NCBI GenBank assembly: GCA_037039925.1
Contig: JAXRKP010000579.1
Location: 7,501-71,500, forward strand
Source: Doris montereyensis
Lineage: Eukaryota; Mollusca; Gastropoda; Nudibranchia; Dorididae
Length of the DNA stretch: 64,000 nt
Direction of reading: 5' to 3'
Part shown: positions 11,991 to 22,770 of the stretch, piece after piece
How the letters are laid out: the number at the start of each line of letters is the position of its first letter
Numbering within the stretch: position 1 is the stretch's first letter
Position numbers and translations under genes: made by a program
The notes under the pieces: model-generated
What the model was told of the DNA's origin: nothing
Seen by the model: the letters and a program-made list of their open reading frames with translations, nothing else
The model's database searches: none

Positions 11991-12288
11991 AGGAAAATGA
12001 CTCATTTGGGGATAAAGGCAATAGTTGTGAAACTTTGCCTGTACAAAATGTCATCATCAACGTTCATCTCTATCCAAAAAATGTGATCAATTGACAACTT
12101 TAAGATAGGACAACCTTCTAAGGCTTTCATTTGTTTCTTCTTGGTTTTTGTAGTCACTTGTTATTGTGTTATGTTTCTCTTTCATTTGTCATTCTTAAAC
12201 ATAATATTAAGTGTTTTTTGTAATGCTGTTTTACGTGATTAATCTTTCATTGTGGTTTCATTTTTATTGATTTCTTACTCTTCTTTTA

Positions 12289-12295
12289 CTTCTTC

Positions 12296-12327
<32 letters not shown>

Positions 12328-12665
12328 CTTCTTCTTCTTCTTCTTCTTCTTCTTCTTCTTCTTCTTCTTCTTCTTCTTCTTCTTCTTCTTCTTCTTCTTC
12401 TTCTTCTTCTTTTCTTCTTCTTCTTCTCTTCTTCTTCCTTCTTCTTCTTCTTCTTCTTTTCTTCTTCTTCTTCTTCTTCTTCTTCTTCTTCTTCTTCTTC
12501 TTGTTCTTCTTCTTCTTCTTCTTCTTCTTCTTCTTCATTCTTAAACATAATATTAAGTTCTTCTTCTTCTTCTTCTTCTTCTTCTTCTTCTTCTTCTTCT
12601 TCTTCTTCTTCTTCTTCTTCTTCTTCTTCTTCATCTTGATCTTCTTCTTCATATTCTTCTTCTTC

Positions 12666-12696
<31 letters not shown>

Positions 12697-13178
12697 CTTC
12701 TTCTTCTTCTTCTTCTTCTTCTTCTTCTTCTTCTTCTTCTTCTTCTTCTTCTTCTTCTTCTTCTTCTTCTTCTTCTTCTTCTTCTTCTTCTTCTTCTTCT
12801 TCTTCTTCTTCTTCTTCTTCTTCTTCTTCTTCTTCTTCTTCTTCTTCTTCTTCTTCTTCTTCTTCTTCTTCTTCTTCTTCTTCTTCTTCTTCTTCTTCTT
12901 CTTCTTCTTCTTCTCTTCTTCTTCTTCTTCTTCTTCTTCTTCTTCTTCTTCTTCTTCTTCTTCTTCTTCTTCTTCTTCTTCTTCTTCTTCTTCTTCTTCT
13001 TCTTCTTCTTCTTCTTCTTCTTCTTCTTCTTCTTCTTCTTCTTCTTCTTCTTCTTCTTCTTCTTCTTCTTCTTCTTCTTCTTCTTCTTCTTCTTCTTCTT
13101 CTTCTTCTTTTTCTTCTTCTTCTTCTTCTTCTTCTTCTTCTTCTTCTTCTTTTTCTTCTTCTTCTTCTTCTGTTTCTT
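12289..13178 (+). repeat. Very long (CTT)n / (GAA)n array
   Basis: About 890 bp of CTT. Islands interrupt the left third: 12536-12558 is identical to the upstream flank 12190-12212, and 12630-12666 resembles the flank 12258-12300. From 12667 to 13105 the tract is nearly pure, with one frame slip near 12913. It is an all-pyrimidine strand capable of triplex formation. All large open frames here (K, R, E, S, L or F only) are artefacts. Confidence 0.98.
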
Positions 13179-13446
13179 CTTCACTTTCGACATGTCTTTT
13201 GCCTCACTGGTTGTCTGCACCTAAATATGATAATTACAGCTTTAGTTTGAAACACAGAGAAAGTGCAATAGTAAGCGATATTGATAATGATAAACCAATA
13301 TAAATTATATAACAACATACAAAACAATGTTTCAAAACATGTGAAACACAACAAAGACGACAACAACAAAACATTCCTGGATGTAAACCCCAATTATTAA
13401 TTTTGTTTATCTTAAAGATTTAACTTTTCCCTCAAATTTTCATTCT

Positions 13447-13570
13447 TTGCTTAATCTGAACTCACTACCCCCACCCCCACCACCCCCACCCCACACACAC
13501 ACACACAGACACACACACACTTCACCTCTTCCCACCCCACCCACCCACCCCACCCCCACCCACCCAACCC
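13447..13570 (+). repeat. C/A-rich simple repeat
   Basis: cccca, cacaca and cccaccca words. It lies about 60 bp upstream of a candidate splice acceptor, but it is too A-rich to be the branch/pyrimidine tract itself. Confidence 0.85.
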
Positions 13571-13625
13571 CAACCTCAACCTCCTTCTTACATATATTTA
13601 TTGTGTTTCCCTTACAAACTTACAG

Positions 13626-13750
13626 GTGCTGATGAGAAAGCCACCCAGCGTCAGGTCTCTTCAGCCACAAGCTCCCCGCTGCCAGGCCGGAGACAACGTG
13701 GTTCAAAGTCGCCCATCAAGACCAGATCTAACGGTCTGCTTTACAGATGA
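13626..13750 (+). CDS. Candidate terminal coding exon (product unknown)
   Basis: A good acceptor (gtttcccttacaaacttacag) ends at 13625. With two bases completing a split codon, the frame reads ADEKATQRQVSSATSSPLPG, then a basic segment with RRQRG, KSPIKTR and the end NGLLYR, stop TGA at 13748-13750: 40 residues rich in S, R and K, like a disordered basic tail. The first frame stays open to 14066, but only because a (GGT)n repeat at 13808-13922 encodes glycine, so I prefer the short frame. AATAAA at 15540-15545 could be the polyadenylation signal, though it is far away. No upstream exon was found in the window; I do not recognise the protein. It could be a chance acceptor plus a short frame. 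Confidence 0.4.
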
Positions 13751-13807
13751 TCTTAGTGACCACCGTTACTCAGAGTGCGGGCCGCCATGGGGGCGTGGTT
13801 TGGTGGA

Positions 13808-13922
13808 CGACGGTGGTGATGGTGGTAGTGATGGTGATGGTCGTGGTCGTGGTGGTGGTGGTGGTAAGAGTGGTAGTGGCCGTGGCGGTGGTGGCGGTGG
13901 TGGTAGTGATGGTAGTGGTGGT
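13808..13922 (+). repeat. (GGT)n-like tract
   Basis: ggtggtgat, ggtcgtggt and similar triplets. It produces glycine-, valine- or methionine-rich frames without meaning. It would lie in the 3'UTR if the exon ending at 13750 is real. Confidence 0.85.
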
Positions 13923-14156
13923 CACCACACAGGGGCTTTACCTTTACCTTTACCGCACGAATCCACAGAATCCCTGGTCATTGCGTTGACGACGAAAGCA
14001 GCAGGCGACAGAGGTCAGCACGTGGCCCCTAGGAATCACCACACCACGACGACCGGCGACGCATGACTAACTACCAGAGGAGATCTTCATCCATGGAAAA
14101 CCCTTGAAGTTAAAGACAAGTCCAGCAATTCCTTGCATGACGTAATGTGTGATTTG

Positions 14157-14300
14157 TATTTGTTTTGTTGTTGTTGTTGTTGGGTTGTTGTTGTTGTTGT
14201 TGCTGGTTGTTGTTGTATGGTTCTGGTTGTTGTTGTGTTTTGTTTTTGGTTGATTTTTTATTTATTCATTTATTTATTTATTTGGGGAGGGGGTGTGTTT
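14157..14300 (+). repeat. (TGT)n then (TTTA)n tract
   Basis: TGT/TTG triplets to about 14255, then tttatttattcatttattt words at 14256-14283 and a G-run. Confidence 0.85.
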
Positions 14301-14870
14301 TTTTTTAATGTTTAATTGTTCACTCCAAAACTCGGTTTAGTCCAATTGTGAGCAACTTTTGAGAAATTCACAATTTGTGGGGCACGTTTCGGAAAGAACG
14401 GTCATTCCAAAATGGAGTGAACCAGTTTAGCTAAAGCTATGTATTATTTCGATGTAGACCTGGAGCTAAGTCTAAATTCCTTTTAAATATATAGATAAAC
14501 AACAGGCTATTGACTAACACACAGAAAGTCTTCATGTTATCACTGCGCCATCGATAAGTTCTAGGAATGGTGTTGTAGTTAGGAAAACGACATGTCTAAG
14601 ATGGTATTCCTCTGTGTCACATTGGTTCAAAGTAATCCCCTCTGTCATCTACACATGAAATTTCAACTTTCCTCGAGCGTCTGGAAACAGAGATCCATAT
14701 GTTCTTTTGAAATGCGCTTTGAGACATTCTGCGAAGTTTCTTTGAGGTCCTGAACGTTGTGGAAACGGTGGCTTTTCAATGTCATGGTCAGCCTTGCAAC
14801 GGCATCGATACTTTAGCGATGGTCTGTGTGAAGGACATGGAAAACTCTTTTTTCCCTTCTCTCTGTGGGT
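14301..14870. other. Intergenic, unique
   Basis: No gene found. A minus-strand frame from 14649 to 15020 is half minisatellite and has no supporting splice or start context. Confidence 0.5.
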
Positions 14871-15065
14871 GTGAGGACAATTATTTTTAGGATGACTCTC
14901 AGTCTCATATATCTTCGGGGCATATATCTTCGTGGGTGTGAGGACATTTCTTTTTAGGATGACTTCCACGGGGCATATATCTTCGTGGGTGTGAGGACAT
15001 TTTTTTAGGATGACTTCCACGGGGCATATATCTTCGTGTCTTGGTGTTTATAGAGGACAATTATT
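14871..15065. repeat. ~56-bp short tandem repeat
   Basis: Four imperfect copies sharing gtgggtgtgaggaca, tttttaggatgactt, ccacggggcatatatcttcg. The copies lose or gain the middle segment, so spacing varies between about 55 and 65 bp. Confidence 0.9.
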
Positions 15066-15074
15066 TTGTTAGGA

Positions 15075-15470
15075 TGACTCTCTTGTTACTTGGGCATGGA
15101 AGTCTGTCTGGTTACTTATGTCTTGTTACTTGTACTAGTTTATAGATTACATAGAAGTATGTCTTGTTACTTGTTGTACTAGTTTATAGATTACATGGAA
15201 GTCTGTCTGGTTACTTGTTGTACTAGAAAGTTTCTGGTTACTTGTAGTCTTCTGGTTATTACACAGAAGTATGTCTGGTTACTTGTTCTACTAGTTTATA
15301 GATTACACAGAAGTATGTCTGGTTACTTGTTCTACTAGTTTATAGATTACACAGAAGTCTGTCTGGTTACTTGTTCTACTAGTTTATAGATTACACAGAA
15401 GTCTGTCTGTTTACTTGTTCTACTAGTTTATAGATTACACAGAAGTCTGTCTGGTTACTTGTTCTACTAG
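15075..15470. repeat. 44-bp minisatellite
   Basis: About eight copies of a 44-bp unit with ggttacttgttctactag, tttatagattacacagaag and tctgtct. The left copies (15075-15260) are shortened and shuffled; the right copies are uniform. Confidence 0.95.
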
Positions 15471-15884
15471 TGGGACTTACGTCGTTCGAGCTAGCTAGCT
15501 CCGAGAGAACCCCTGACAACGGCAAACTCTTTCAAACTCAATAAAATCAATGTCTTTCATGTCATCTATCATTGGACACACTCGCACATACACACAAACA
15601 CACACACACACACTGTCATCAAGTAGTGGATTGTTGTATCAGTATTTAAAGTAGTTTGAATAGTGCAAGTCAATGTATGATGAATAAATTCATAATATCA
15701 ATGTATCAACAGGCACTCCTCTCCCCCCCCTCCCACCCTCCACGACATATTGCTCAATGCTAAACAACCCTCATGATTGCTAAATGAGACCAAACAAAAT
15801 TCAAGTTTGTTTGGGGATCTTTTATAATGAGTGTTTTATTTTAAAATTAAATATTGCCTTGATATGTATGCGAGAAGGTAATGA

Positions 15885-16210
15885 CATAAGATAATATGAA
15901 AGCCCTATCGGAACAAAGATGAGACAAATACAAGGAATAGACAGGGAAAAAGTCCTGGCCACCATGTGGATCGAATCCGCGACCTCTGCGTTGGCACCCA
16001 TCGCCTCGTCATGAAAAGAAAGCGTGCTAGCAACTGAGCTAACTACGCTCGATTGGTAGCACGCTTTCTTTTCACGGCGAGGCGATGGGTGCTGACGCAG
16101 AGGTCGCGGGTTTGATCCCCAAGGTAACCAGGATCTTTTCCTGCTATTCCTTGTATTTTCTCGTCGTTGTTCCTATGAGACTTTCATATTATCTTAAGTC
16201 ATTACCGTCA
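15885..16210. repeat. Palindromic tRNA-like foldback element, copy 1
   Basis: Two inverted arms of about 150 bp around a short centre at about 16032-16052. Matching words: aacaaagatgagacaaat / gtattttctcgtcgttgtt, ggcacccatcgcctcg / cgaggcgatgggtgc, gaaaagaaagcgtgctagc / gtagcacgctttcttttc. Read towards the outside, each arm carries an A-box-like part and a B-box (ggattcgatcc on the left arm; gggtttgatcccc on the right). The minus-strand centre reads gttagctcagttgctagcac, a strong A-box. It is probably a head-to-head tRNA-derived SINE or a MITE-like foldback. Confidence 0.85.
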
Positions 16211-16407
16211 CTTCTGACATGCCCCTTGCCTCGCTGTTTGTCATTATCTACGTTTGATATGTATGGATGTGTCACTCTGATCTGATCTGATATTCCTGTA
16301 CGTGGCCATGTCATCGGTTCAAAATGTCACTGTCCTAACTACCGGTAAACAGATTGTGAGCAAACAACAACAACAACAACAACAACAACATTTCTTTTTT
16401 TAAAAGA
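16211..16407. other. Dispersed-repeat flank and (AAC)n
   Basis: 16216-16260 (tgacatgccccttgcctcgc) resembles 13185-13230 just right of the CTT array, so both may belong to one unclassified repeat. A (caa)n tract lies at 16362-16390. Confidence 0.45.
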
Positions 16408-16770
16408 CTTCAAAACTTATCGGTTGAAGTTGAAGTTACCGATAACGACAAAAAAAAAACACAAGTAAAATTTGTGACAACTTAATGTTGTAGACACCAA
16501 AAACGACAAAATACAAAATACGGTTTGTGACAAATGTTGTAGACAACAAAATACAAATACAAATTGTGACAAATTAATGTTGTTTTCTGTAAACACCAAA
16601 ATGACAAACTACGAGTAAAATTGGTGACAATTTAATGTTATAGACACCAAAACGATAAAATATAACTAATACAAGTAAAATTTGTGACAAGTTAATGTTG
16701 TAGACACCAAAAACGATCAAATACAAATAATACAAGTAAAACTTGTGACAAATGTAGACACCAAATTTGG
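16408..16770. repeat. ~55-60-bp minisatellite
   Basis: Six irregular copies built from gtgacaa, ttaatgttgtagacacc, aaaacga and aatacaagtaaaatt. Copy lengths differ by loss of the ttaatgtt part. Confidence 0.9.
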
Positions 16771-17049
16771 TGAGATTTTTTGTTTAAATGTTGGTAGGAC
16801 AAGATGCTTGACGACTATGAATTTGATACTGATAGTGATACTGATGCTGATACTGATACTGATACTGATAATGGTATCAACTCGAAAATCATCAAATTAT
16901 GTGTAGGCAAGACAATATTCATTGTGTGCCAAAGAGAAGACGTGATTTCCACTTGAGACGTCAGAACAATGTTCATAATAATTTGTCACCATCATTAACG
17001 TTCTCATTATGATAATCTTTATTATGGATCTGATGATGAATTTATATAG

Positions 17050-17147
17050 TGTGTGTGTGTGTGTGTGTGTGTGTATTGTGTGTGTGTGTGTATTGTGTAA
17101 CATGTCACAATAGTCTATCGATAACATTAATTATAATATATATGTAT

Positions 17148-17209
<62 letters not shown>

Positions 17210-17520
17210 TGTGTGTGTATTGTGTGAAGTGTCACGTGGTCTATCAATAACATTCATAATTATTGTATAATGTTATATAATATATAGTATATATATATAT
17301 CGTGTGTGTGTGTGTGTGTGTATTGTGTGAGGTGTCACATGGCCTATCAATAACATTCATAATTATTGTATAATAATGTTATATAATATATATAATGTAA
17401 TATATATATATATATCGTGTGTGTGTGTGTGTGTGTGTGTGTATTGTGTGATGTGTCACATGGCCTATCAATAACATTCATAATTATTATATTATATATA
17501 TATATATATATGTATTATAT

Positions 17521-17589
<69 letters not shown>

Positions 17590-17600
17590 ATACATTATAC
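17050..17600. repeat. Composite array: GT/TA microsatellites with a ~60-bp spacer
   Basis: Four copies of a spacer (attgtgtga, tgtcacatggcctatcaata, acattcataattattgtata) start near 17087, 17218, 17321 and 17443. They are separated by (TA)n then (GT)n blocks of different length. The whole module of 100-130 bp repeats, so the microsatellites are embedded inside a minisatellite. Confidence 0.93.
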
Positions 17601-18070
17601 CTTGTACTCTTGAAACATAGATATTCCTTATGATGTAAATAATAATACTTGTGTACTTCCTTTTGTCTCCCGGGGGATTCGTTTTTACTTGTATTATTAG
17701 ATAATAATTCAAATTTAAAATACATGCATTTTCATTGGTCAATGAGAATATACACATACTTTGTATATTATTTTTACCCTGCACCTGTGTTAGATGACAG
17801 AGGCAAAACCTAAGCCTTATTAATATTATAATGTGTACATTCATTTGTACATTTATCTAAGTTCCTATAATTAAATAGTGTGTATGTGTGTATGAGTGTG
17901 TGTATGTGTGTCTGTCTGTCTGTGTATATGTGTGTATGTGTGTTTATATATACTTAATGTGGTTTCTTTTCTTATGAAAGACTTTGAGAGAAATTTGCTC
18001 TGTGTCTCACGACATTCTTGACACAAAGAAAGATTGCAAGCCACTTTAAAGTTAGCTAATCATTGGTTGT
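17601..18070. other. Intergenic
   Basis: AT-rich unique sequence, with a degenerate GT repeat at 17878-17945. No gene seen. Confidence 0.5.
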
Positions 18071-18084
18071 TGGGGTTTGGTTTC

Positions 18085-18155
18085 GATTTGTTGTTGCTGT
18101 TGTTGTTGTTGTGGTGTTGGGTTGTTGCTGTTGTTGTTGTTGGGGGTTTTTGGGG
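18085..18155 (+). repeat. (TTG)n tract
   Basis: Short ttgttgctgttg repeat followed by G-rich sequence. Cysteine- or leucine-only frames are artefacts. Confidence 0.85.
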
Positions 18156-18369
18156 AGGAGGTGGTAGCTTGCCTTTTAAGGTTGTATTTAAATGCCTTTG
18201 GTTTCTTCAGCAAGATAGAGAGAGATAGAGACAATGAAATGTTATTGTTATGTTATGCTCTATTCAACTGCTTAAGATGTTTATAACTTTTTTCTGGTCA
18301 CAAATGCTGAGCGAAGATGCCGATATTCAAACGCTGCTGCTTTACTTCAATAAAGTTTTAATTTTAATG

Positions 18370-18970
18370 TGAAAGCAAGCTTGTAGGCCTCGGTATCGCT
18401 GTAGGCGGCGGTATCGTTGTAGACCTCGGTATCGCTGTAGGTGGCGGTATCGCTGTAGACCTCGGTATCGCTAGAGTCATCGGTATTGCTGTAGGCATCG
18501 GTATTGTTGTAGAGCTCGGTATCGTTGTAGACCTTGGTATCGCTAGAGTCATCGGTATCGCTGTAGACCTAGGCATCGTTATAGACCTTGGTATCGCTAG
18601 AGTCATCGGTATTGGTATAGGCCTTGGTATCGCTGTAGACCTAAGTATCGTTGTAGACCTAGGTATCGCTGTAGACCTTGGTATCGATAGTCATCTGTAT
18701 TGCTGCAGGCTTAAGTATCATTGTAGACCTTGGTATCGCTAGAGTCATCTGTATTGTTGTAGGTTTCGGTATCGCTGTAGACTTAAGTATCGTTGTAGAC
18801 CTAGGTATCGTTGTAGACCTCGGTATTGTTGTAGGTCTCAGTATCGCTGTAGATATAGGTATCGTTGTAGACCTTGATGTCGCTAGAGTCATCGGTATTG
18901 CTGTAGGTCTTGGTATCGCTGTATATCTCGGTATCGCTGTAGGCCTCTGTTTCGCTATAAGCATCGGTAT
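18370..18970. repeat. 18-bp minisatellite
   Basis: About 33 copies of ggtatcgctgtagacctc with many point variants (ggtattgctgtagg, gagtcat in place of gtagacc). 18 is a multiple of 3, so frames stay open on both strands (six-residue period such as IPRSTA); these are not genes. It abuts a minus-strand copy of repeat family E (19010-19150), whose sequence contains cgatacagcggt-like words. Confidence 0.96.
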
Positions 18971-19009
18971 CCACGACTTTTCTGCCAGTCGGCATCGTGC
19001 ATTTGTGGT

Positions 19010-19150
19010 ACATGTAACTACTTCATCATAAAGCAAGGTCTCTAGAACTTTGACTGTGCTAAATTCAGACACATCTGTATCGGGTTGATGCGATATGAAG
19101 TACGATTATTATATCGAACCAGTACTCGATACTGAGGTTACGTTGGCGTC
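19010..19150 (-). repeat. Repeat family E fragment
   Basis: On the minus strand: cctcagtatcgagtact, cgatacagatgtgtctga, cacagtcaaagttctagaga, ctttatgatgaag. The same order is seen on + at 24155-24300 and 32640-32780. Confidence 0.7.
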
Positions 19151-19576
19151 TATTGCAATGACCGGAAATTTTTTTTTACTTTTATCGCTCAGATTGGTAG
19201 GCGTATATCAAACGTCATCTTAAGTTTAAGCTCCTTTAGATTGCAGGCGAAAAACAATCTATTTCCAATCAATTCAAATACTGATTTGATTCAATAGTTC
19301 ATTCGCTAAGATAACTGATAACCTAAAGCAGTTTGTTTGAAATCTACATGCGAACTAATAGTGGTGGTCGGGGACGCAGTGGTGCCTGAGTTTATAGCGC
19401 TCAAACTTAGAAAAAGTCAGCATTATATTATATGATGTAATGATAAAGCTTATGAAATTTAAGTTATGCTTGTCTGCGACCTTTGCTATTATTAGCATAT
19501 TCAATAACTTGGTTGTGATGACGTCATTGCTATTACTACTTACAACATCTTCAAGTAGCAATAATATATCTTTACT

Positions 19577-19915
19577 CTTCTTTTTCTTCTGCTTCTTCTT
19601 CTTCTTCTTCTTCTTCTTCTTCTTCTTTTTTCTTCTTCTTCTTCTTCTTCTTCTTCTTCTTCTTCTTCTTCTTCTTCTTCTTCTTCTTCTTCTTCTTCTT
19701 CTTCTTCTTCTTCTTCTTCTTCTTCTCTTCTCCTCCTTCTCCTTCTTCTTCTTCTTCTTCTTCTTCTTCTTCTTCTTCTTCTTCTTCTTCTTCTTCTTCT
19801 TCTTCTTCTTCTTCTTCTTCTTCTTCTTTTCTTCTTCTTCTTCTTCTTCTTCTTCTTCTTCTTCTTCTTCTTCTTCTTCTTCTTCTTCTTCTTCTTCTTC
19901 TTCTTCTTCTTCTTC
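19577..19915 (+). repeat. (CTT)n array
   Basis: About 110 CTT units, with a ctcctcctt interruption at 19728-19742 and two one-base phase slips. Same motif as 12289-13178. Long E, K, R, L, F and S frames are artefacts. Confidence 0.98.
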
Positions 19916-20159
19916 GTCTATTTTTAGGTATTTATTTCTCACGGAAAATGCCACTAAATACCTCAAATTCTTTTTTCTTGTGTCAGTCTTTTGCATCGGT
20001 TTAAATTGGCACGACATATGGAGAGCAAACCAGTCACACTAAAAAACAGTTGTCTTTCATTATCTATTGATATGTTGAATAGTTGTCTATGGACGATTTG
20101 AATTCGCTGCTGTGTTTGTTTGGAATTGGATGAATGACAGCTAGATCTATACACTCAAT

Positions 20160-20250
20160 TTGAGTTGGTCGAATTCTGAGTTGGTCAAAATCAAATTCTG
20201 GGTTAGTCGAATTTCGAGTTGGTCAAAGTCAAATTCTGAGTTGGTCGAAT
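20160..20250 (+). repeat. Short tandem repeat at LINE 5' edge
   Basis: Five imperfect copies of gagttggtcgaattctg / gagttggtcaaagtcaaattctg, directly left of the LINE remnant. Confidence 0.85.
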
Positions 20251-20251
20251 T

Positions 20252-21664
20252 CCAAAGAGAAAGTTAGGAAAGCAAAACAGGAACAATGGGAAGAGTTTGG
20301 AGAAAGACTTCAAGAAAGCTATCAAAGAAATCAAAAACTGTTCTGGGGGGGGGGGGGCAATGAAGAGCATGACATTAATGAGAAAGACCAAAGCATGCCC
20401 AATACGACAAATTAATAAATGTCAAAAGAGAAATACTGAAAGAAGACAGTGAAATCATGGAAACATGGAGAAAGCATTTTCATCAATTAAATAATCCCTC
20501 AAGTACGTATGAAACAAGGAGTAAAGATCAATTAGTAAGAGTAACAAGTAACACAGAGGAGACAGCTGAAGATGTAGATATCTCAATGGAAGAAATCCAA
20601 ACAGCTATAAGAAAAGAGAAATTAGGAAAAGCCCCAGGAGCAGATCAAGTTTATCCAGAAACGATTAAAAACCAAGGGAGAGAAACAGACAAACTACTAC
20701 ATGCAATACGCCAACAAGCATGGAAGTCCAAACAGGTGCCAGACGACTGGAAAAAGGGAACGGTAGTACCAATACATAAGAAATGATCAACTATTGAATG
20801 CTCAAACTATAGAGGGATATCACCACTTAACGTTCCAGTAAAAGTTTATGTCAGGATACTGGAAATGAGACTAAGGAAAAGAGTAGAGGATCAGATTGAA
20901 GAGTATCAGAGTGGATTTAGACCAGGAAAAAGTGTACAAGACCACATATTTACAATTAAACAAATAATAGAAAAATTCCTTGAGAGAAACATTGACTTGC
21001 ACCTGTGATTTATTGACTTAGAAAAGGCATTTGACACTACGAGGAGGGACGAACTACGGCATTCCTTAAAAGAACACAATGTAGAGCAAAATTTAATATA
21101 AGCCATTAAAAGTTTTTACAATAAACCAACATGTGCAGTGAGAGTAGCTGGAATATCTGCAGAATTTGATGTAGATATAGGAGTAAGACAGTGTTGTATC
21201 CTAGGTCCTCTGTTGTTTATCACATTTATGGATTCAGTGGCAAAGGCATCCTCAAAAATGAAGAAAATGAATGTAGGTATGTGGAAGCTCAAACCAGTAC
21301 ATGTATCAATGCTTTCATTTGCCGATGATTTGGTTCTGTTTGGAAAATTAGAAAGTGACCTTCAGTCGAATATCAACATTATGAACAATGAACTAAATAA
21401 AAGAGGAATGAGAGTAAATGCAAAGAAAACCAAAACAATGCTAATAACTAGAGAAGCTAAAACACACAATCTTAAATTGAGCAGGAGAATTTAGAACAAG
21501 TTCAAAGCTACAATTACCTAGGAGTAATGATTAACTCAGATGGAAAACTAAGAGAAGAAATCAGCCAGAGAATCAAAAAGGCAAGTGCAATAGATAACCA
21601 TCTAGGAAAGGCTTTTGTAGGTAAGCAAGAATTGTCAACAAAAACCAAAATGGCAGTGTACAAT
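20252..21664 (+). pseudogene. Non-LTR retrotransposon (LINE) reverse transcriptase, broken
   Basis: Region upstream of the RT (KQEQWEEFGERLQESY from 20264; METWRKHFHQL at 20457), then the RT domain: LGKAPGADQVYPETIK, VPDDWKKGTVVPIHKK, YRGISPLNV, YQSGFRPGKSVQDHIFT, FIDLEKAFD, GVRQCCILGPLLF, the catalytic FADD in MLSFADDLVLFG (near 21310), then NYLGVMINSDGKL and a thumb-like KMAVYNT at 21650-21665. The protein would copy element RNA into DNA. Stop codons (20784, 21007, 21100, 21492) and shifts break it, and a poly-G run (20346-20357) interrupts the 5' part. The endonuclease and 3' end are missing, and the element is cut off by SINE sequence at about 21665. Family clade not determined. A fragment of the same family is at 63040-63305. 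Confidence 0.9.
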
Positions 21665-21795
21665 ACAGATAACAATCTTTTGTGCACGTTAAAGATATCT
21701 TTGCTGTGTACAGGGCAGTCTGGGCAAAATTTAAAAACATCCCACCAAACACCTCCGAGATCACCTTAGTCGTGGATGTGGGTAAATCTAATTAT
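21665..21795 (+). repeat. SINE family A, 3' half
   Basis: Begins at the core (tgtgcacgttaaagat), then cagggcagtctgggcaaaat, ccgagatcaccttagtcgtg, gatgtgggtaaatc. No tRNA head: the RT frame of the LINE runs into it directly. Confidence 0.88.
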
Positions 21796-22594
21796 CCTTT
21801 TCGCTGGACTCATGTTCTTAGTTGTCTTCCTCATGGCGTCTGGTGATTGTGGCTTCCTAGTTATATAGGCCTATATATTGTACATGTAGTGTGTAGTTAT
21901 AGATTAACTATTTTCTGCTTCCTCCAGAACATATTAAGCCTGGTCTTAAATGTATCTAGAGTTCAAGGCCGTTTTATCAAAACATAAACATGGAAAAGAC
22001 ACAAATTTAGAGCCTCAACAACTCCATAATTTGCTCAAACTTGAGACACTTTTGGAGTACCCAATACAGATACAAGATATAGATACAGATACAGACGTTA
22101 TCTGGTGGTGTCTTCGTGGCGGCGCCATGTGCATGAATGAAATTATTATTGAATACGTTTGAGCTTCTAAGTTCTAATGAAATAAGAATTTATATTTTGT
22201 TTTATTTGTTTGGAGTTGTTTTTAAAGTTAGTTTCCTGGCATTCTTATCGCTGAATCTGATACTACAACTCTCTATTCTATGTACATTTCTTTCTTTCTT
22301 TCTGTGTCGGTTTCCATTCTACCTTCCGGTTTATATAAATCTCTATCGACGTGTATATGTAGTTTCTATTTATATCGCTGCAGTGAAATAACTTTGTTGG
22401 AGATGTGATCGTTATTCCTCTCCATCAGCATTAGTGTCAAAGAGGGGGGGGGGGGGGGTGGTTCAAAGACGCATTTTGTGTATATGTATTTCAATCGCCG
22501 GCCTTCTGAATCCGTGATCCCTATCAACAGCCCGCTTACCTTGACGTTCAGTAAAATATTATATTAGTGAGTGTAAGCTTGTGGATCGGGAAGC
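21796..22594. other. Intergenic
   Basis: No gene supported. Contains a 16-base G run (22443-22458) and gatacagatacagac words at 22073-22096. Short open frames here lack exon borders. Confidence 0.5.
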
Positions 22595-22770
22595 TAAGCT
22601 AGATCTAGATATATTAATACAATATGTATCTAGATTTTGAATCCCTAGAAACTAGATCTAGATCTAGATATACTAATACAACATGGATCTAGATTTTGAG
22701 ATACATCATACAGAAACTAATCTAGATCTAGATCTAGATCTAGATCTAGATCTAGATTCTAGATCTAAAT
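22595..22770. repeat. TCTAGA/AGATCT-rich tandem
   Basis: Two copies of a ~66-bp unit (agatctagatat, taatacaa, atctagattttga), then (agatct)n at 22722-22760. The same six-base palindromes recur at 24925-25010, 55795-56000 and 61115-61225, and in the 20-bp array at the window start. Confidence 0.85.

Noticed and set aside
12252..13250. Very long open frames made of S, L, F, K, R or E
   Set aside because: Direct translation of the CTT/GAA repeat in all frames; the same holds at 5759-6605, 9665-10051, 19355-20042, 56710-58617 and 58982-60353.
13626..14066. 146-residue glycine-rich frame
   Set aside because: Its length comes from the (GGT)n tract; the shorter frame from the same acceptor looks more like protein.
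16081..16130. tRNA gene inside the foldback element
   Set aside because: The B-box is good, but the arm lacks a clover-leaf and its mirror arm shows it belongs to the palindromic repeat.
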